Shown: piece by piece, positions 25,671 through 34,444 of the stretch
Numbering within the stretch: the first letter of the stretch is position 1
Layout: every line of letters begins with the position of its first letter
DNA from: Nakamurella antarctica
GTDB lineage: Bacteria > Actinomycetota > Actinomycetes > Mycobacteriales > Nakamurellaceae
Direction: 5' to 3'
DNA: 64,000 nucleotides
NCBI RefSeq assembly: GCF_003860405.1
Contig: NZ_CP034170.1
Coordinates: 62,001 to 126,000, forward strand
The notes under the pieces: model-generated
The model's input: only the letters and a program-made list of their open reading frames with translations
What the model was told of the DNA's origin: nothing
Databases searched by the model: none
Position numbers and translations under genes: made by a program

Positions 25671-25700
25671 GAGATTGGCGCAGTGGAGATTGGCGCAGTG
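25671..25700. repeat. 15-bp direct tandem repeat, two perfect copies
   Basis: GAGATTGGCGCAGTG occurs twice back to back, ending one base before the ATG at 25702 of the NRAMP gene. If translation starts further upstream it would add a pentapeptide repeat to the N-terminus; otherwise it is leader sequence. Confidence 0.85.
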
Positions 25701-25701
25701 G

Positions 25702-27023
25702 ATGGGTAGGCGAGTGAGACCAGAGGGGGCAGTGGAGACGGAAGCGCCGCAGCCACCTCGCAGCAAGCTGCGCCGCACGCTTCCGCTCCTCGGCCCGGCG
25801 TTCGTCGCTGCGGTCGCCTACGTGGACCCCGGCAACTTCGCGACGAACTTTTCGGGCGGCGCCAACTACGGCTACCTGCTGTTGTGGGTGATCGTGGCAG
25901 CCAACCTCATGGCCATGCTGATTCAGATGCTCACTGCCAAACTAGGGGTGGCAACTGGCCGCGACCTGGCAACATTATGCAGAGAACGCTTTCGGCGGCG
26001 CGTGGTCTGGGGGCTGTGGCTGCAGGCCGAAGGTGTCGCCATCGCCACCGATATCGCCGAAATTGTTGGTGGGGCCGTGGCGCTCAATCTCCTCTTCGGG
26101 GTGCCGCTCCCCGTCGGTGGTGTGATCACCGCAGGCGTCGCCTTCGTCCTGCTCGCCGCGCAAACCCGAGGCTTTCGACCTTTTGAGGTGGTGATCACCG
26201 GCCTGCTGCTCATCATCGCGCTGGGCTTCGGATACATGTTGGTGCAATCAGGCTTTGACCCCGGTAAGGCGGTGACGGGGCTTGTTCCGTCATTTGCCGA
26301 CACGGACAGCGTGCTCCTTGCGACAGGCATCCTCGGCGCGACCGTGATGCCGCACGTCATCTATGTTCACTCGGCGCTGACACCACAACGCTATGACCTT
26401 CCAGATGATGGACGGCTGGCCGAAGGCAGCGGCGAAAAAGTGGCTCCGGGGCAGCAACTACCCCCTCAATGCGTAAAAAGCTCCTCACAGCACAGCGGAT
26501 CGACGTACTCATGGCGATGGGCGCCGCCGGCATCGTGAACGCCGCAATGCTGGCGATTGCCGCGCAGCTGTTCTTCAAAACAGACACGAAATCGGAATCA
26601 CTCGAAGAAGTGCATGCCGGTCTCGGGCTGGTACTAGGCAGCGGCGCGGCAGTCGCTTTTGCCGTCGCACTGTTGGCCTCGGGTCTGGCTGCTTCGGCGG
26701 TCGGCACGTATGCCGGTCAGGTGATCATGGCGGGCTTTCTGCGCAAACGGATCCCGTTAACGCTGCGTCGCTTGCTGACCGCGATCCCTGCGGTGCTTCT
26801 CCTTGCTAGCGGCGCGGACCCGACGGCGGCTTTGGTGTGGTCCCAGGTCGTCCTATGTTTCGGTATTCCATTTGCGCTAATTCCGTTAGTGGTTTTCACT
26901 TCGCAGCCGAGCCTGATGGGCCCGTACGTGAACCGCCGCATGACGACTATCCTCGCCTCCGCAGTGGCCGTACTTATCGTCGTGCTGAACGCATATCTTC
27001 TATTCAGCTTGTTGTGGGGATAA
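25702..27023 (+). pseudogene. mntH: NRAMP-family divalent metal transporter (MntH-like), frameshifted
   Basis: The first part encodes NRAMP TM1 to TM6: VDPGNFATNFSGGANYGY carries the DPGN metal motif, and GATVMPHVIYVHSAL carries the TM6 M-P-H motif. After about residue 235 the frame is lost. The C-terminal part (RIDVLMAMGAAGIVNAAMLAIA onward, TM7 to TM11) continues in the -1 frame to 27023. Adding one base between about 26405 and 26465, where A5 (26435-26439) and C5 (26460-26464) runs occur, gives about 440 residues, the normal NRAMP length. The TM7-11 part shows no further decay. It is divergent from zur. Start choice (ATG 25702, or GTG at 25714) is uncertain. Confidence 0.85.
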
Positions 27024-27130
27024 CCAGGTGCGGGTCTGGGCGATAGGCCTTGAGGTGTCGGAGCGCCCCCAACCTCTAGCGCTGCGGCGGAAAACAGATC
27101 TCCTCGGCCACCGTCGCCTACGCTCAACAG

Positions 27131-28618
27131 GTGAGTACCGCTTCTGACAATCCAGCAATGGGGCCCGACGCCCCCGCGAGCGAACAGCCGCTAGCGGCCC
27201 CGCAGACGCAAGATGCCGTGGCTGACCCTGCTGTGGCTGACCCTGCTGTGGCTGAACCTGCTGTGGCCGAACCTGCTGTGGCCGAACCTGCTGTGGCTGA
27301 TCCTGCTGTGGCTGATCCTGCTGTGGCCGAACCTGTGTCAGTGAAGCGCCGCAGAACCCGCGATCGCAGTCTGGCAGCGTTATTAGCCGCCGCGGTCCTC
27401 GTCATCTCCGGTGCGATCTGGCAGCAGAGCGATGCCAGAGCCACCAGCGCCGAAGTCGGTGCGGAGTTCCCTGCGCCTCCCGGGATGGCGCAAGCCCCGA
27501 CCACACTGAAGCCCCTATGGCAGATGTCTGCTGGTGCGTCGGTGCTGGTGTCGCCATACGGGACCGTGGTGGAAGCAGATAAGCACACCGTCACGGGGTA
27601 CGACGCGTTGACTGGCGACAAGCGCTGGACCTACAGCAGGTCGAACCTACCGATCTGCGCGATTGGCAGCGGCGACCTGAAGTCGGTTGACTGGGCGGCG
27701 GGCGGCGCAGTCCGCGGCATCTTGGTGACGTACGAGAAGAATGGCCAGTGCAGCGAAGTTACTTTGCTGAACGCCGCAACCGGCGATCGTCGCTACCAGC
27801 GCACCTCCGACGTGCCAGCCGATACAAAACTCATTTTTGGTGGTTCCTACGCTGGTCTTTTTTCCCCGGATCTGGTGGACCTCTGGCGCTACGACCTGGT
27901 TCGTACGGCCAACTACGGCAACTTGCCGACCCCGCGCAGCCCCAACACCCGTCATCTCGGATGCACCTTCACCGACGGCTCCATTGGTGGCAATCAGTTC
28001 GCGACTATTGAACACTGTGAGGCGACGCCGGAAACCGCGAATGTGGTGCTGAACTACGCGGACCCGGGGTCGACCGACGAGGGTAAGAAGCAAAAGTGGG
28101 AGTACGACAGGTTTACCGCTCGCGCCACCATCGCGCTGGGTGCAAAGAATGCGAAACTGTTGTCCGTTACCAATGACGAAGTGGCAGTTTTGGTCAGTAC
28201 GCCCGCGCCTGCGGTGGTGGTGTACAACACCGCGGGCAAGGAATTAAGCCGGACGATGGTGCTGCTATCAGCGGCAGATATCGCAGCTGCCGCTGCGGCT
28301 GGGCCGGGCACCAACGTTGCGGTGTCGGACGGTGCGCGATACGCCTTGATCGGCAGCACGCTCTTGGCTGTGAGCGGCGACAAGCTTGACAGCGTATGGA
28401 CTATGCCCAACGTGGTGGGTCTACCGGTGGCGGTGGGTCCGGATCTCCTGGTGCCGACGGCTGATGGCATTGTCGTGGCCGGAAAGTTCAATGGCCAGAT
28501 CGAGCGCACGCTCGCAGTAGACCGAGGTGGCTACGTGGGCCCGGTGCAGCTTGGCGTGAGTGGATCGGTGCTGGTGGAACATCGGGGCGATATGGTTGTG
28601 GCACTGAAAAGTGAGTGA
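27131..28618 (+). CDS. Membrane-anchored PQQ-like beta-propeller protein
   Basis: 495 residues, GTG start. Residues 1-75 are a cytoplasmic tail containing eight A-V-A-D/E-P pentapeptides; RRRTRDRS then precedes a single membrane helix (LAALLAAAVLVISGAIW). The extracellular remainder has propeller-like blades: VVEADKHTVTGYDALTGDKRWTYSR, CSEVTLLNAATGDRRYQR, PAVVVYNTAGKELSR and GIVVAGKFNGQIERTLAV. Similar actinobacterial proteins are annotated only as Rv3212-like or PQQ-binding-like; no enzyme activity is assigned. It overlaps the next gene by 8 bp, suggesting coupling. Confidence 0.82.
   Translation: MSTASDNPAMGPDAPASEQPLAAPQTQDAVADPAVADPAVAEPAVAEPAVAEPAVADPAVADPAVAEPVSVKRRRTRDRSLAALLAAAVLVISGAIWQQSDARATSAEVGAEFPAPPGMAQAPTTLKPLWQMSAGASVLVSPYGTVVEADKHTVTGYDALTGDKRWTYSRSNLPICAIGSGDLKSVDWAAGGAVRGILVTYEKNGQCSEVTLLNAATGDRRYQRTSDVPADTKLIFGGSYAGLFSPDLVDLWRYDLVRTANYGNLPTPRSPNTRHLGCTFTDGSIGGNQFATIEHCEATPETANVVLNYADPGSTDEGKKQKWEYDRFTARATIALGAKNAKLLSVTNDEVAVLVSTPAPAVVVYNTAGKELSRTMVLLSAADIAAAAAAGPGTNVAVSDGARYALIGSTLLAVSGDKLDSVWTMPNVVGLPVAVGPDLLVPTADGIVVAGKFNGQIERTLAVDRGGYVGPVQLGVSGSVLVEHRGDMVVALKSE
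27215..27334 (+). repeat. 15-bp tandem repeat, eight copies
   Basis: Unit GCTGTGGCTGACCCT with silent and D/E changes; encodes (A-V-A-D/E-P)x8 in the cytoplasmic tail of the propeller protein. The proline-rich acidic repeat probably forms an extended spacer. It is the longest of the window's 15-bp minisatellites. Confidence 0.95.
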
Positions 28619-29915
28619 CATCAACGCCTCTGCCCTTTCTTTCGATCATGCTGCGGCGTTGGCAGAATTGCTGGAGGAGCCGATAAGCGTTGGCTTCAAG
28701 AGCTTTCCGACCGTGGGCACGATCGGTGAGGTGGGTGCCCAGGGGTGGCGCGCACTTGATGGCGACCTGATGTTGCCGGTGGCAGTGCTCAGCGAGTCCG
28801 CTGTGGAGCACAACCTGCAGCGGATGGCGCAGTACTGCCGCGAGAACGGTGTTGACCTGGCGCCGCATGGCAAAACCACTATGTCGCCGCAGTTGATGGT
28901 GCGCCAGTTTTCGGCAGGTGCGTGGGCGGTCACCGTCGCGACCACGGCGCAGGCCCGGGTATTTCATGCTTTCGGTGCACGCCGAATCGTCATCGCTAGC
29001 CAGGTCGTGGCGCGCGGCGACCTGCAGTGGCTTGCCCAGAGTCTTGACGGGGATGCGGGTCTGGAAATCCTGGTATTGGTCGATTCGGTCGCTGGAGTTG
29101 CGGCTACCTGTAAAGGCTTGTGGGAGGCAGGTTTTGCCGGCCGGTTACCGGTGCTCCTCGAGCTTGGCTATGACGGCGGTCGCGCTGGCTGCCGCGACAA
29201 GGTAACGGCTCTCGAAGTCGCCTCCGCAGTAATGGCCGCAAAGTGCCTGGTGCTGAGAGGTTTTGAGGGTTTTGAGGGTTTGATGCCGGGCGCCGACTAC
29301 GCAGCCCAGCAAGCCGGGGTCGACGGATATTTGAACTTTGTGAAAGATGTGGTCGACGAAACTCTCGAACGAGCATTGGTGGAAGCGGGCAGCGAGATTC
29401 TTCTGACCTTTGGTGGAAGCGCTTACTTCGACAGGGTTGTCGCTGCATTCCCTGGCCGAGAACGCGGTGGGTTTTCGGTTCGCGTAGTGCTGCGCAGCGG
29501 GTGCTACCTCACCCACGATGATGGAATGTACGCCCGCACTTCTCCCCTGGCAGCCGGGGCTGACCCTGACCCGCTGTATTCAGCGTTGCATGTGTGGTCG
29601 GCTGTACTGGCAAAACCTGAGCCTGGCCTGGCAATCGCCGGGTTCGGGAAACGCGACGCCTCCTTCGATGCGGGCTGGCCCATTCCGCTGTTGCGGCGGC
29701 GCGAGGGTCAGATGCAGAACCTGAACGACGTTGCTGTGACCGGAATGAACGACCAGCACGCCTATCTCGCCCTTGGCGCACACTCTGACGTAGAGGTAGG
29801 GGATCTGATCGGCTGCGGCATCTCGCACCCCTGCACCACGTTCGACAAGTGGCCGCTGATCGCGATGGTGGATGAGGACTATCGCGTCACCGGCGCAGTG
29901 CGGACCTTCTTCTGA
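28611..29915 (+). CDS. D-threonine aldolase / D-serine dehydratase-like PLP enzyme
   Basis: 434 residues, fold type III PLP enzyme. The alanine-racemase-like N-terminal barrel holds the PLP Lys in DLAPHGKTTMSPQL. GRLPVLLELGYDGGRAGCR follows the same core. The C-terminal domain ends with GCGISHPCTTFDKWPLIAMVDEDY, whose H and C are the divalent-metal ligands of the DSD/DTA family. It likely cleaves or dehydrates a D-hydroxy amino acid. The GTG start overlaps the propeller gene by 8 bp. An inserted GFEGFEG duplication (9-bp direct repeat) is a minor oddity. Confidence 0.88.
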   Translation: MSDINASALSFDHAAALAELLEEPISVGFKSFPTVGTIGEVGAQGWRALDGDLMLPVAVLSESAVEHNLQRMAQYCRENGVDLAPHGKTTMSPQLMVRQFSAGAWAVTVATTAQARVFHAFGARRIVIASQVVARGDLQWLAQSLDGDAGLEILVLVDSVAGVAATCKGLWEAGFAGRLPVLLELGYDGGRAGCRDKVTALEVASAVMAAKCLVLRGFEGFEGLMPGADYAAQQAGVDGYLNFVKDVVDETLERALVEAGSEILLTFGGSAYFDRVVAAFPGRERGGFSVRVVLRSGCYLTHDDGMYARTSPLAAGADPDPLYSALHVWSAVLAKPEPGLAIAGFGKRDASFDAGWPIPLLRRREGQMQNLNDVAVTGMNDQHAYLALGAHSDVEVGDLIGCGISHPCTTFDKWPLIAMVDEDYRVTGAVRTFF

Positions 29916-29967
29916 GTGGCCGGGACGGCTGGCTTTCGCGACCGGTGGTGCTGGTCATGGGTTTGTT

Positions 29968-30030
29968 CGCCGAGCGGTGCGCTACGCCCGCGAATTGTCC
30001 AAATTCCAGGGCATAGCGCACCGCTCGGCG
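29968..30030. repeat. 63-bp palindromic intergenic element, copy 4
   Basis: 13-bp perfect ends as in copies 1-3; here the stem extends inward (GCTACGCCC against GGGCATAGC) to 22 bp with one wobble. Located between the convergent aldolase-like and AKR genes. Confidence 0.88.
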
Positions 30031-30086
30031 AAATAGGCGTGGCAACGGGGCAAATTTCGGCTCGTGGTGAGTGAGCCGCTTAGTGG

Positions 30087-30920
30087 CTACGGCACGTAGT
30101 TAAACGTGTCCGGGTCCGGGCCCGTTCGTTGACCGCGGTCCAGGCTAGAGATCATCGACATCTCAGAATCGTCGAGTTCAAAATCGAAAATGGCCGTGTT
30201 TTCTTGGATCCGAGCGGGGGTCGCAGACTTCGGGAACACGATGTTGCCCAACTGGATCTGCCAGCGCAGCACAACCTGAGCGGCAGACTTGTTGTGCGCC
30301 AGGGCAACTGTCACGATCGTCGGGTCGTCGAGAACGAGGCCCTTGGCGATCGGCGACCACGCTTGCGTGGCGATACCGTGCTCGTCGTTGTAGGCATGGA
30401 GTTCGGATTGCACGAGGTACGGGTGTAGTTCGATCTGGTTCACCGCAGGCGGGATGGTCGTCTCGGCCAGCAGTCGTCCGATGTGGTGCGCCTGGAAGTT
30501 GGAGACGCCGATGGACCGGGCCCGCCCACTCTGATAAATCTCCTCCATGGCTCGCCAGGTGTCGACGAAGTTGCCCACCGCGGGCAGTGGCCAGTGGATC
30601 AGGAACAGGTCAACCCGCTCGAGGCCCAGGTCCTTTAAGGACGTATCGAAAGATGCGAGTGCATCGTCGCGTGAGTGCTTGTTGTTGTTCAGCTTGGTGG
30701 TGACGAACACGTCTGTGGGATCCAGAGCGGACTGCGCAATGGCTTGCCCAACCTCCTTCTCGTTCCCGTACATCTGCGCGGTGTCGATATGTCGGTAGCC
30801 CGCGTCAAACGCGCGCTGCACGGCCTCGACCGTATCCGCGGGCTTGATCTGGAAGGTGCCGAATCCCAGTTGCGGGATATGGACACCGTTGTTGAGGTTG
30901 ATGTTCGGGATTTCCGTCAT
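30087..30920 (-). CDS. Aldo/keto reductase, 2,5-diketo-D-gluconate reductase-like
   Basis: 277 residues. NLNNGVHIPQLGFGTFQI is the DkgA-type N-terminus. The catalytic tetrad is in RHIDTAQMYGNE (D, Y), FVTTKLNN (K) and FLIHWPLP (H); cofactor segments are SIGVSNF and FPKSATPARIQEN. ATG 30920 has GAGAGG upstream. The neighbouring gluconate permease and kinase support a role in ketogluconate reduction. Other carbonyl substrates are possible. Confidence 0.9.
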   Translation of the reverse strand: MTEIPNINLNNGVHIPQLGFGTFQIKPADTVEAVQRAFDAGYRHIDTAQMYGNEKEVGQAIAQSALDPTDVFVTTKLNNNKHSRDDALASFDTSLKDLGLERVDLFLIHWPLPAVGNFVDTWRAMEEIYQSGRARSIGVSNFQAHHIGRLLAETTIPPAVNQIELHPYLVQSELHAYNDEHGIATQAWSPIAKGLVLDDPTIVTVALAHNKSAAQVVLRWQIQLGNIVFPKSATPARIQENTAIFDFELDDSEMSMISSLDRGQRTGPDPDTFNYVP

Positions 30921-31146
30921 TCGGAGTGCCTCTCGTGTCGTCGTGTCTTTTACTTGGTACCCGATGCTCCTCGTTCTCAACGCACTCGAGCAAACCGGAT
31001 GCCGGTGAAGGGACCCGTATCCAGATTGCCAGTTTGGGTCTGGGGAGGGACGGGTAACACCGGAACAGCTGGCCTGCAGGCCCGGGGAGTCGGCCGGCGA
31101 GCCGTCGGCGGTTGAAAAAACAGCCGACGTCGGCGCTCAGTGAGAC

Positions 31147-31179
31147 GCCCAGCCCCGATCGCAATGGTCGGGGCTGGGC
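31147..31179. terminator. Stem-loop in the leader of gntP
   Basis: Perfect 12-bp stem (GCCCAGCCCCGA and TCGGGGCTGGGC) with a 9-nt loop, ending 60 bp before the gntP start. It may terminate antisense or read-through transcription, or act as leader attenuator. Confidence 0.6.
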
Positions 31180-31238
31180 CACTTTATCGGGGAATGCACC
31201 TGCAGCACGAGGTATTCACTACTGACATCGGAGTCGGC

Positions 31239-32657
31239 ATGTATCTATCCACCATGATGGCGGCGCCGGAGGTGGTTCCCAGTGGCAGCGATGCGCAGCT
31301 GATCATCTCCGCACTTGTCGGATTTGCCGTCATCATCGTCTTAATCACCTGGCTCAAACTCAACCCATTCCTGGCGCTCACGATTGGCGCGATCGGCGTG
31401 GGTATGGGCGCGAGCCTGGGCGCGGGAAAGTCGGTCACCAGCTTCGCGAGTGGCTTCGGATCCACGATGGGCAGCGTCGGAATTCTGATCGGCTTTGGCG
31501 CCATGTTCGGCAAGTTGCTGGCCGATTCCGGCGGCGCCGACCGCATCGTCGATACCCTTGTCTCGCGAGCGAGCCCGGCGGCGCTGCCGTGGATGATGTC
31601 CCTGGTCGGCGCAGTGGTCGGGCTTCCGATGTTCTTTGAAATCGGCCTCGTCCTTCTGATGCCGGTCATCATCCTGACGGCCCGCCGCTCGGGTTTGCCG
31701 CTGATGCGGATCGCAATTCCGACCTTGGCCGGACTCTCTGCCATGCATGGTTTGGTACCACCCCATCCGGGTCCGTTGACGGCGGTGACTGCTCTAGGTG
31801 CCGACCTAGGCCTCACGCTGGCGCTCGGGGTCGTGGTAGCAATTCCGACCATTATCGTTGCGGGACCTCTCTTCTCGCGGTTTGCCGCACAGTGGGCCGA
31901 TGTTCCTGTGCCCGCACTTTTCGGCGCCGATGGGGAAGAGGCCGAGGGTAAAGAGAAGGAGGACCCCAACCGTCCGCGACCGACCTTTATCGCAGCGTTG
32001 GCTAGCATCCTGTTGCCTGTCGTGCTGATGCTCGCCAAGTCCATCGTGGACGTCATTGAGCCAGCGAAACAGGGAGTCGCAGCCTCGCCGTCGAAGTCGA
32101 TTTTGGATTTTCTCGGCAACCCCCCGGTGGCGCTGGGCATTGCTGTGGTGTTCGGCATCTTTGTGCTCGGAAGCGGCGGGAAGATGAACCGCGATGCCAT
32201 TTCGAAGACGCTAGATAAATCCCTGCCACCCATCGCAGGCATTCTGTTGATAGTGGGCGCCGGTGGCGGGTTCAAGCAGGTGCTGATCGATACCGGTATC
32301 GGGGATGTGATCGCGAGAGCTGTTCAAGGCAGCGGTCTTTCAGTGCTATTTCTGGCATGGATGGTCGCGGTTCTCATCCGCGTGGCCACCGGTTCAGCTA
32401 CCGTGGCAACGGTAACGGCGGCTGGGATCCTCGCCCCCGTAGCTGCCACCTTGCCGACCGCGACGGTCGCACTGATGGTGCTGGCAATAGGCTCGGGATC
32501 CCTGTTTCTCTCACACGTCAATGACGCGGGGTTCTGGTTGGTCAAGCAGTACATGGGGACGTCCGTCGGCCAGACCCTCAAGACCTGGACTGTCATGGAA
32601 TGCATTGTCTCCGTAGTGGGCCTTGTGGGCGTCCTACTCCTGAACCTGGTGATCTGA
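31239..32657 (+). CDS. gntP: GntP-family gluconate:H+ symporter
   Basis: 472 residues with about 12 hydrophobic segments. Family hallmarks are GFGSTMGSVGILIGFGAMFGKLL, LVPPHPGPLTAV and VATVTAAGILAP with the conserved C-terminal SHVNDAGFWLVKQY. Start ATG 31239 has GGAGT at 5 bases; the longer upstream reading crosses a leader hairpin. A charged loop (EEAEGKEKEDPNRP) separates the halves. With gntK 1 base downstream it imports gluconate for phosphorylation. Confidence 0.93.
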   Translation: MYLSTMMAAPEVVPSGSDAQLIISALVGFAVIIVLITWLKLNPFLALTIGAIGVGMGASLGAGKSVTSFASGFGSTMGSVGILIGFGAMFGKLLADSGGADRIVDTLVSRASPAALPWMMSLVGAVVGLPMFFEIGLVLLMPVIILTARRSGLPLMRIAIPTLAGLSAMHGLVPPHPGPLTAVTALGADLGLTLALGVVVAIPTIIVAGPLFSRFAAQWADVPVPALFGADGEEAEGKEKEDPNRPRPTFIAALASILLPVVLMLAKSIVDVIEPAKQGVAASPSKSILDFLGNPPVALGIAVVFGIFVLGSGGKMNRDAISKTLDKSLPPIAGILLIVGAGGGFKQVLIDTGIGDVIARAVQGSGLSVLFLAWMVAVLIRVATGSATVATVTAAGILAPVAATLPTATVALMVLAIGSGSLFLSHVNDAGFWLVKQYMGTSVGQTLKTWTVMECIVSVVGLVGVLLLNLVI

Positions 32658-32658
32658 T

Positions 32659-33258
32659 ATGACGAATTCTGTTTCGCCACAACCAGTATTGGTCATCATG
32701 GGGGTGTCTGGGTCTGGAAAGTCCACGGTGGCAGGTATTCTCGCCGGACAGCTTGGCTGGGAACTGGAGGAGGGCGATGACCTCCATCCAGAAGCGAATG
32801 TCGAAAAGATGCATGCCGGACAGCCGCTGACTGACGAAGATCGTTGGCCGTGGCTCGATAAGGTTGCGGGCTGGATTAGCGAGCACACGCAGGCGGGGGT
32901 TCCGGGCATTATTACTTGCTCGGCCCTGAAGCGATCGTATCGAGATGTATTGCGCGGCAGGAACGTCGTCTTCGTTCACCTCGCTGGCGGCAAGGACACG
33001 ATCAGCAAGCGGTTGACGACCCGGATGGATCACTTCATGCCACCGGCACTGCTCGACTCGCAAATTGCCACGCTGGAAGCGCCGGGTGAAGACGAGAACA
33101 CGCTGGTAGTCGATATTGGGCGGCGGCCGGCCGAGGAAGCTGCGGAAATCATCAGCAGGCTCGGGCTGCGGCCGGAGCCGTCCTCCCCCGCGGCCGGGGC
33201 GCAGTTCCGGGGCGCTGTTCCCGGGCCAGCCGCCTGTCCCCCAGCGGATAGTCCTTGA
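32659..33258 (+). CDS. gntK: Gluconokinase
   Basis: 199 residues. P-loop MGVSGSGKSTVAGILA; EEGDDLHPEANVEKM and PLTDEDRWPWLDKVAGW are the gluconate-kinase signatures; CSALKRSYRDVLR contains the conserved S-A-L-K motif. It forms 6-phosphogluconate from gluconate and ATP. The C-terminal 25 residues are Pro/Ala-rich beyond the usual fold. It starts directly after gntP, forming a two-gene operon. Confidence 0.95.
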   Translation: MTNSVSPQPVLVIMGVSGSGKSTVAGILAGQLGWELEEGDDLHPEANVEKMHAGQPLTDEDRWPWLDKVAGWISEHTQAGVPGIITCSALKRSYRDVLRGRNVVFVHLAGGKDTISKRLTTRMDHFMPPALLDSQIATLEAPGEDENTLVVDIGRRPAEEAAEIISRLGLRPEPSSPAAGAQFRGAVPGPAACPPADSP

Positions 33259-33268
33259 TGGAAGATGC

Positions 33269-33318
33269 CACGGGTGCAGGTCGACGGCAATTGCACGGGT
33301 GCAGGTCTACGGCAATTG
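33269..33318 (+). repeat. 25-bp direct tandem repeat upstream of ABC exporter
   Basis: A 25-bp unit beginning CACGGGTGCAGGT occurs twice with one base difference, ending in CAATTG each time. It sits between gntK and the ABC ATPase gene and abuts a CAATTG dyad, suggesting regulator-binding sites. Confidence 0.8.
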
Positions 33319-33329
33319 ATAGTCAATTG
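33313..33329. promoter_or_regulatory. Palindromic operator-like site of the ABC exporter
   Basis: CAATTGATAGTCAATTG has 7-bp arms and a 3-bp spacer. It is 26-43 bp before the ABC ATPase ATG, where a -35 region would be; TATATT at 33344-33349 fits a -10 box only 7 bases before the ATG, suggesting a leaderless transcript. No regulator gene is adjacent. Confidence 0.5.
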
Positions 33330-33355
33330 TCGGCGCAGCCTTCTATATTCCTTTC

Positions 33356-34444
33356 ATGACTGAACTGATCGAAGTTTCGGGCTTGGTGAAACGGTTCAAG
33401 GGCAACACAGCCTTGGCGGGTATTGACTTCTCGGTTCCCGAGGGCACGGTGCTGGGGCTGCTCGGCCCCAACGGTGCGGGCAAGACTACTGCGGTCCGGA
33501 TCCTGGCGACGCTGCTCCCGTCGGACGAGGGCACTGCAACGGTTGCCGGTTATGACGTTGCTACCCAGGCTCGGCAGGTTCGCTCGATCATCGGCTTGAC
33601 GGGGCAATACGCGGCCGTGGATGAGTACCTCACGGGCTTCGAGAACTTGGAAATGGTGGGACGTCTTTACCACCTGGGAAAGAAGGAATCCCGGACGCGG
33701 GCGGCGGAGCTGCTCGAAAGGTTCGATTTGGTGGAAGCGGGAGGTCGGCCGGCGAAGACATATTCCGGCGGTATGCGCCGCAGGCTCGATATTGCCGCCT
33801 CCCTCATCGCCCGGCCGAGGGTTCTCTTCCTTGACGAACCCACTACCGGCCTCGATCCGCGCAGTCGGCTCGGGATGTGGGAGTTCATCGAAGGCCTCGT
33901 GCAGGAAGGGACAACGATCCTCCTGACCACGCAGTACCTCGAGGAGGCCGACCGTCTTGCGAACTCCATGGTGGTAATCAACCATGGCTTGGTCATCGCC
34001 CGTGGCACGTCTGACGAGTTGAAAGCGCAGGTGGGTGGTCAGCGTCTGGAGTTCACCGTCGCCCGTGATGGCCAACTTGCGATCCTCGCCGAGCGGCTCG
34101 CCGGAATCGCCGCTGAGCCGGCGCGGCTGGACGAGTCGAATCGCCGCGCGGTGATCCCCATCAATGGTGGGTCCGAGGTATTGGCTCAGGCGCTGAGCCT
34201 GTTGGAGGGGTCGGGTGTCGAATTGGTCGACGTCGGCCTGCGCCGGCCGGACCTTGACGATGTGTTCCTCACCTTGACGGGACATTCCGCTGAAGACGCG
34301 GAAGCGCCAGCGGCAACGGAAGGCGCAGCAACGGAAGGCGCAGCAACGGAAGGCGCAGCAACGGAAGGCGCAGCAACCGAAGGCGCAGCAACGAAAGGCA
34401 CAGCAACGAAAGGCGCAGCACACCGAGGGGGAACCGGCAAATGA
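33356..34444 (+). CDS. ABC exporter ATP-binding protein (DrrA-like) with repeat tail
   Basis: 362 residues. Walker A GPNGAGKTT, Q-loop LTGQYAAVDEYLTG, signature YSGGMRRRLDIAASLIARP, Walker B VLFLDEPTTGLDPRS and the H-loop replaced by Gln (LLTTQYLEEA), as in DrrA relatives. The C-terminal DrrA-type domain ends near DDVFLTLTGHSAED; beyond it a tail of seven A-A-T-E/K-G pentapeptides has been added. No Shine-Dalgarno is seen. It pairs with the permease at 34441 by a 4-bp overlap. Probable drug or lipid export. Confidence 0.93.
   Translation: MTELIEVSGLVKRFKGNTALAGIDFSVPEGTVLGLLGPNGAGKTTAVRILATLLPSDEGTATVAGYDVATQARQVRSIIGLTGQYAAVDEYLTGFENLEMVGRLYHLGKKESRTRAAELLERFDLVEAGGRPAKTYSGGMRRRLDIAASLIARPRVLFLDEPTTGLDPRSRLGMWEFIEGLVQEGTTILLTTQYLEEADRLANSMVVINHGLVIARGTSDELKAQVGGQRLEFTVARDGQLAILAERLAGIAAEPARLDESNRRAVIPINGGSEVLAQALSLLEGSGVELVDVGLRRPDLDDVFLTLTGHSAEDAEAPAATEGAATEGAATEGAATEGAATEGAATKGTATKGAAHRGGTGK
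34310..34414 (+). repeat. 15-bp tandem repeat, seven copies
   Basis: Unit GCAGCAACGGAAGGC encodes A-A-T-E-G, then A-A-T-K-G and T-A-T-K-G in the C-terminal tail of the ABC ATPase. Three internal copies are identical, so the array may still vary in number. Confidence 0.95.

Noticed and set aside
27215-34414. CRISPR-like arrays
   Set aside because: The repeats are contiguous 15-bp units without spacers and lie within reading frames.
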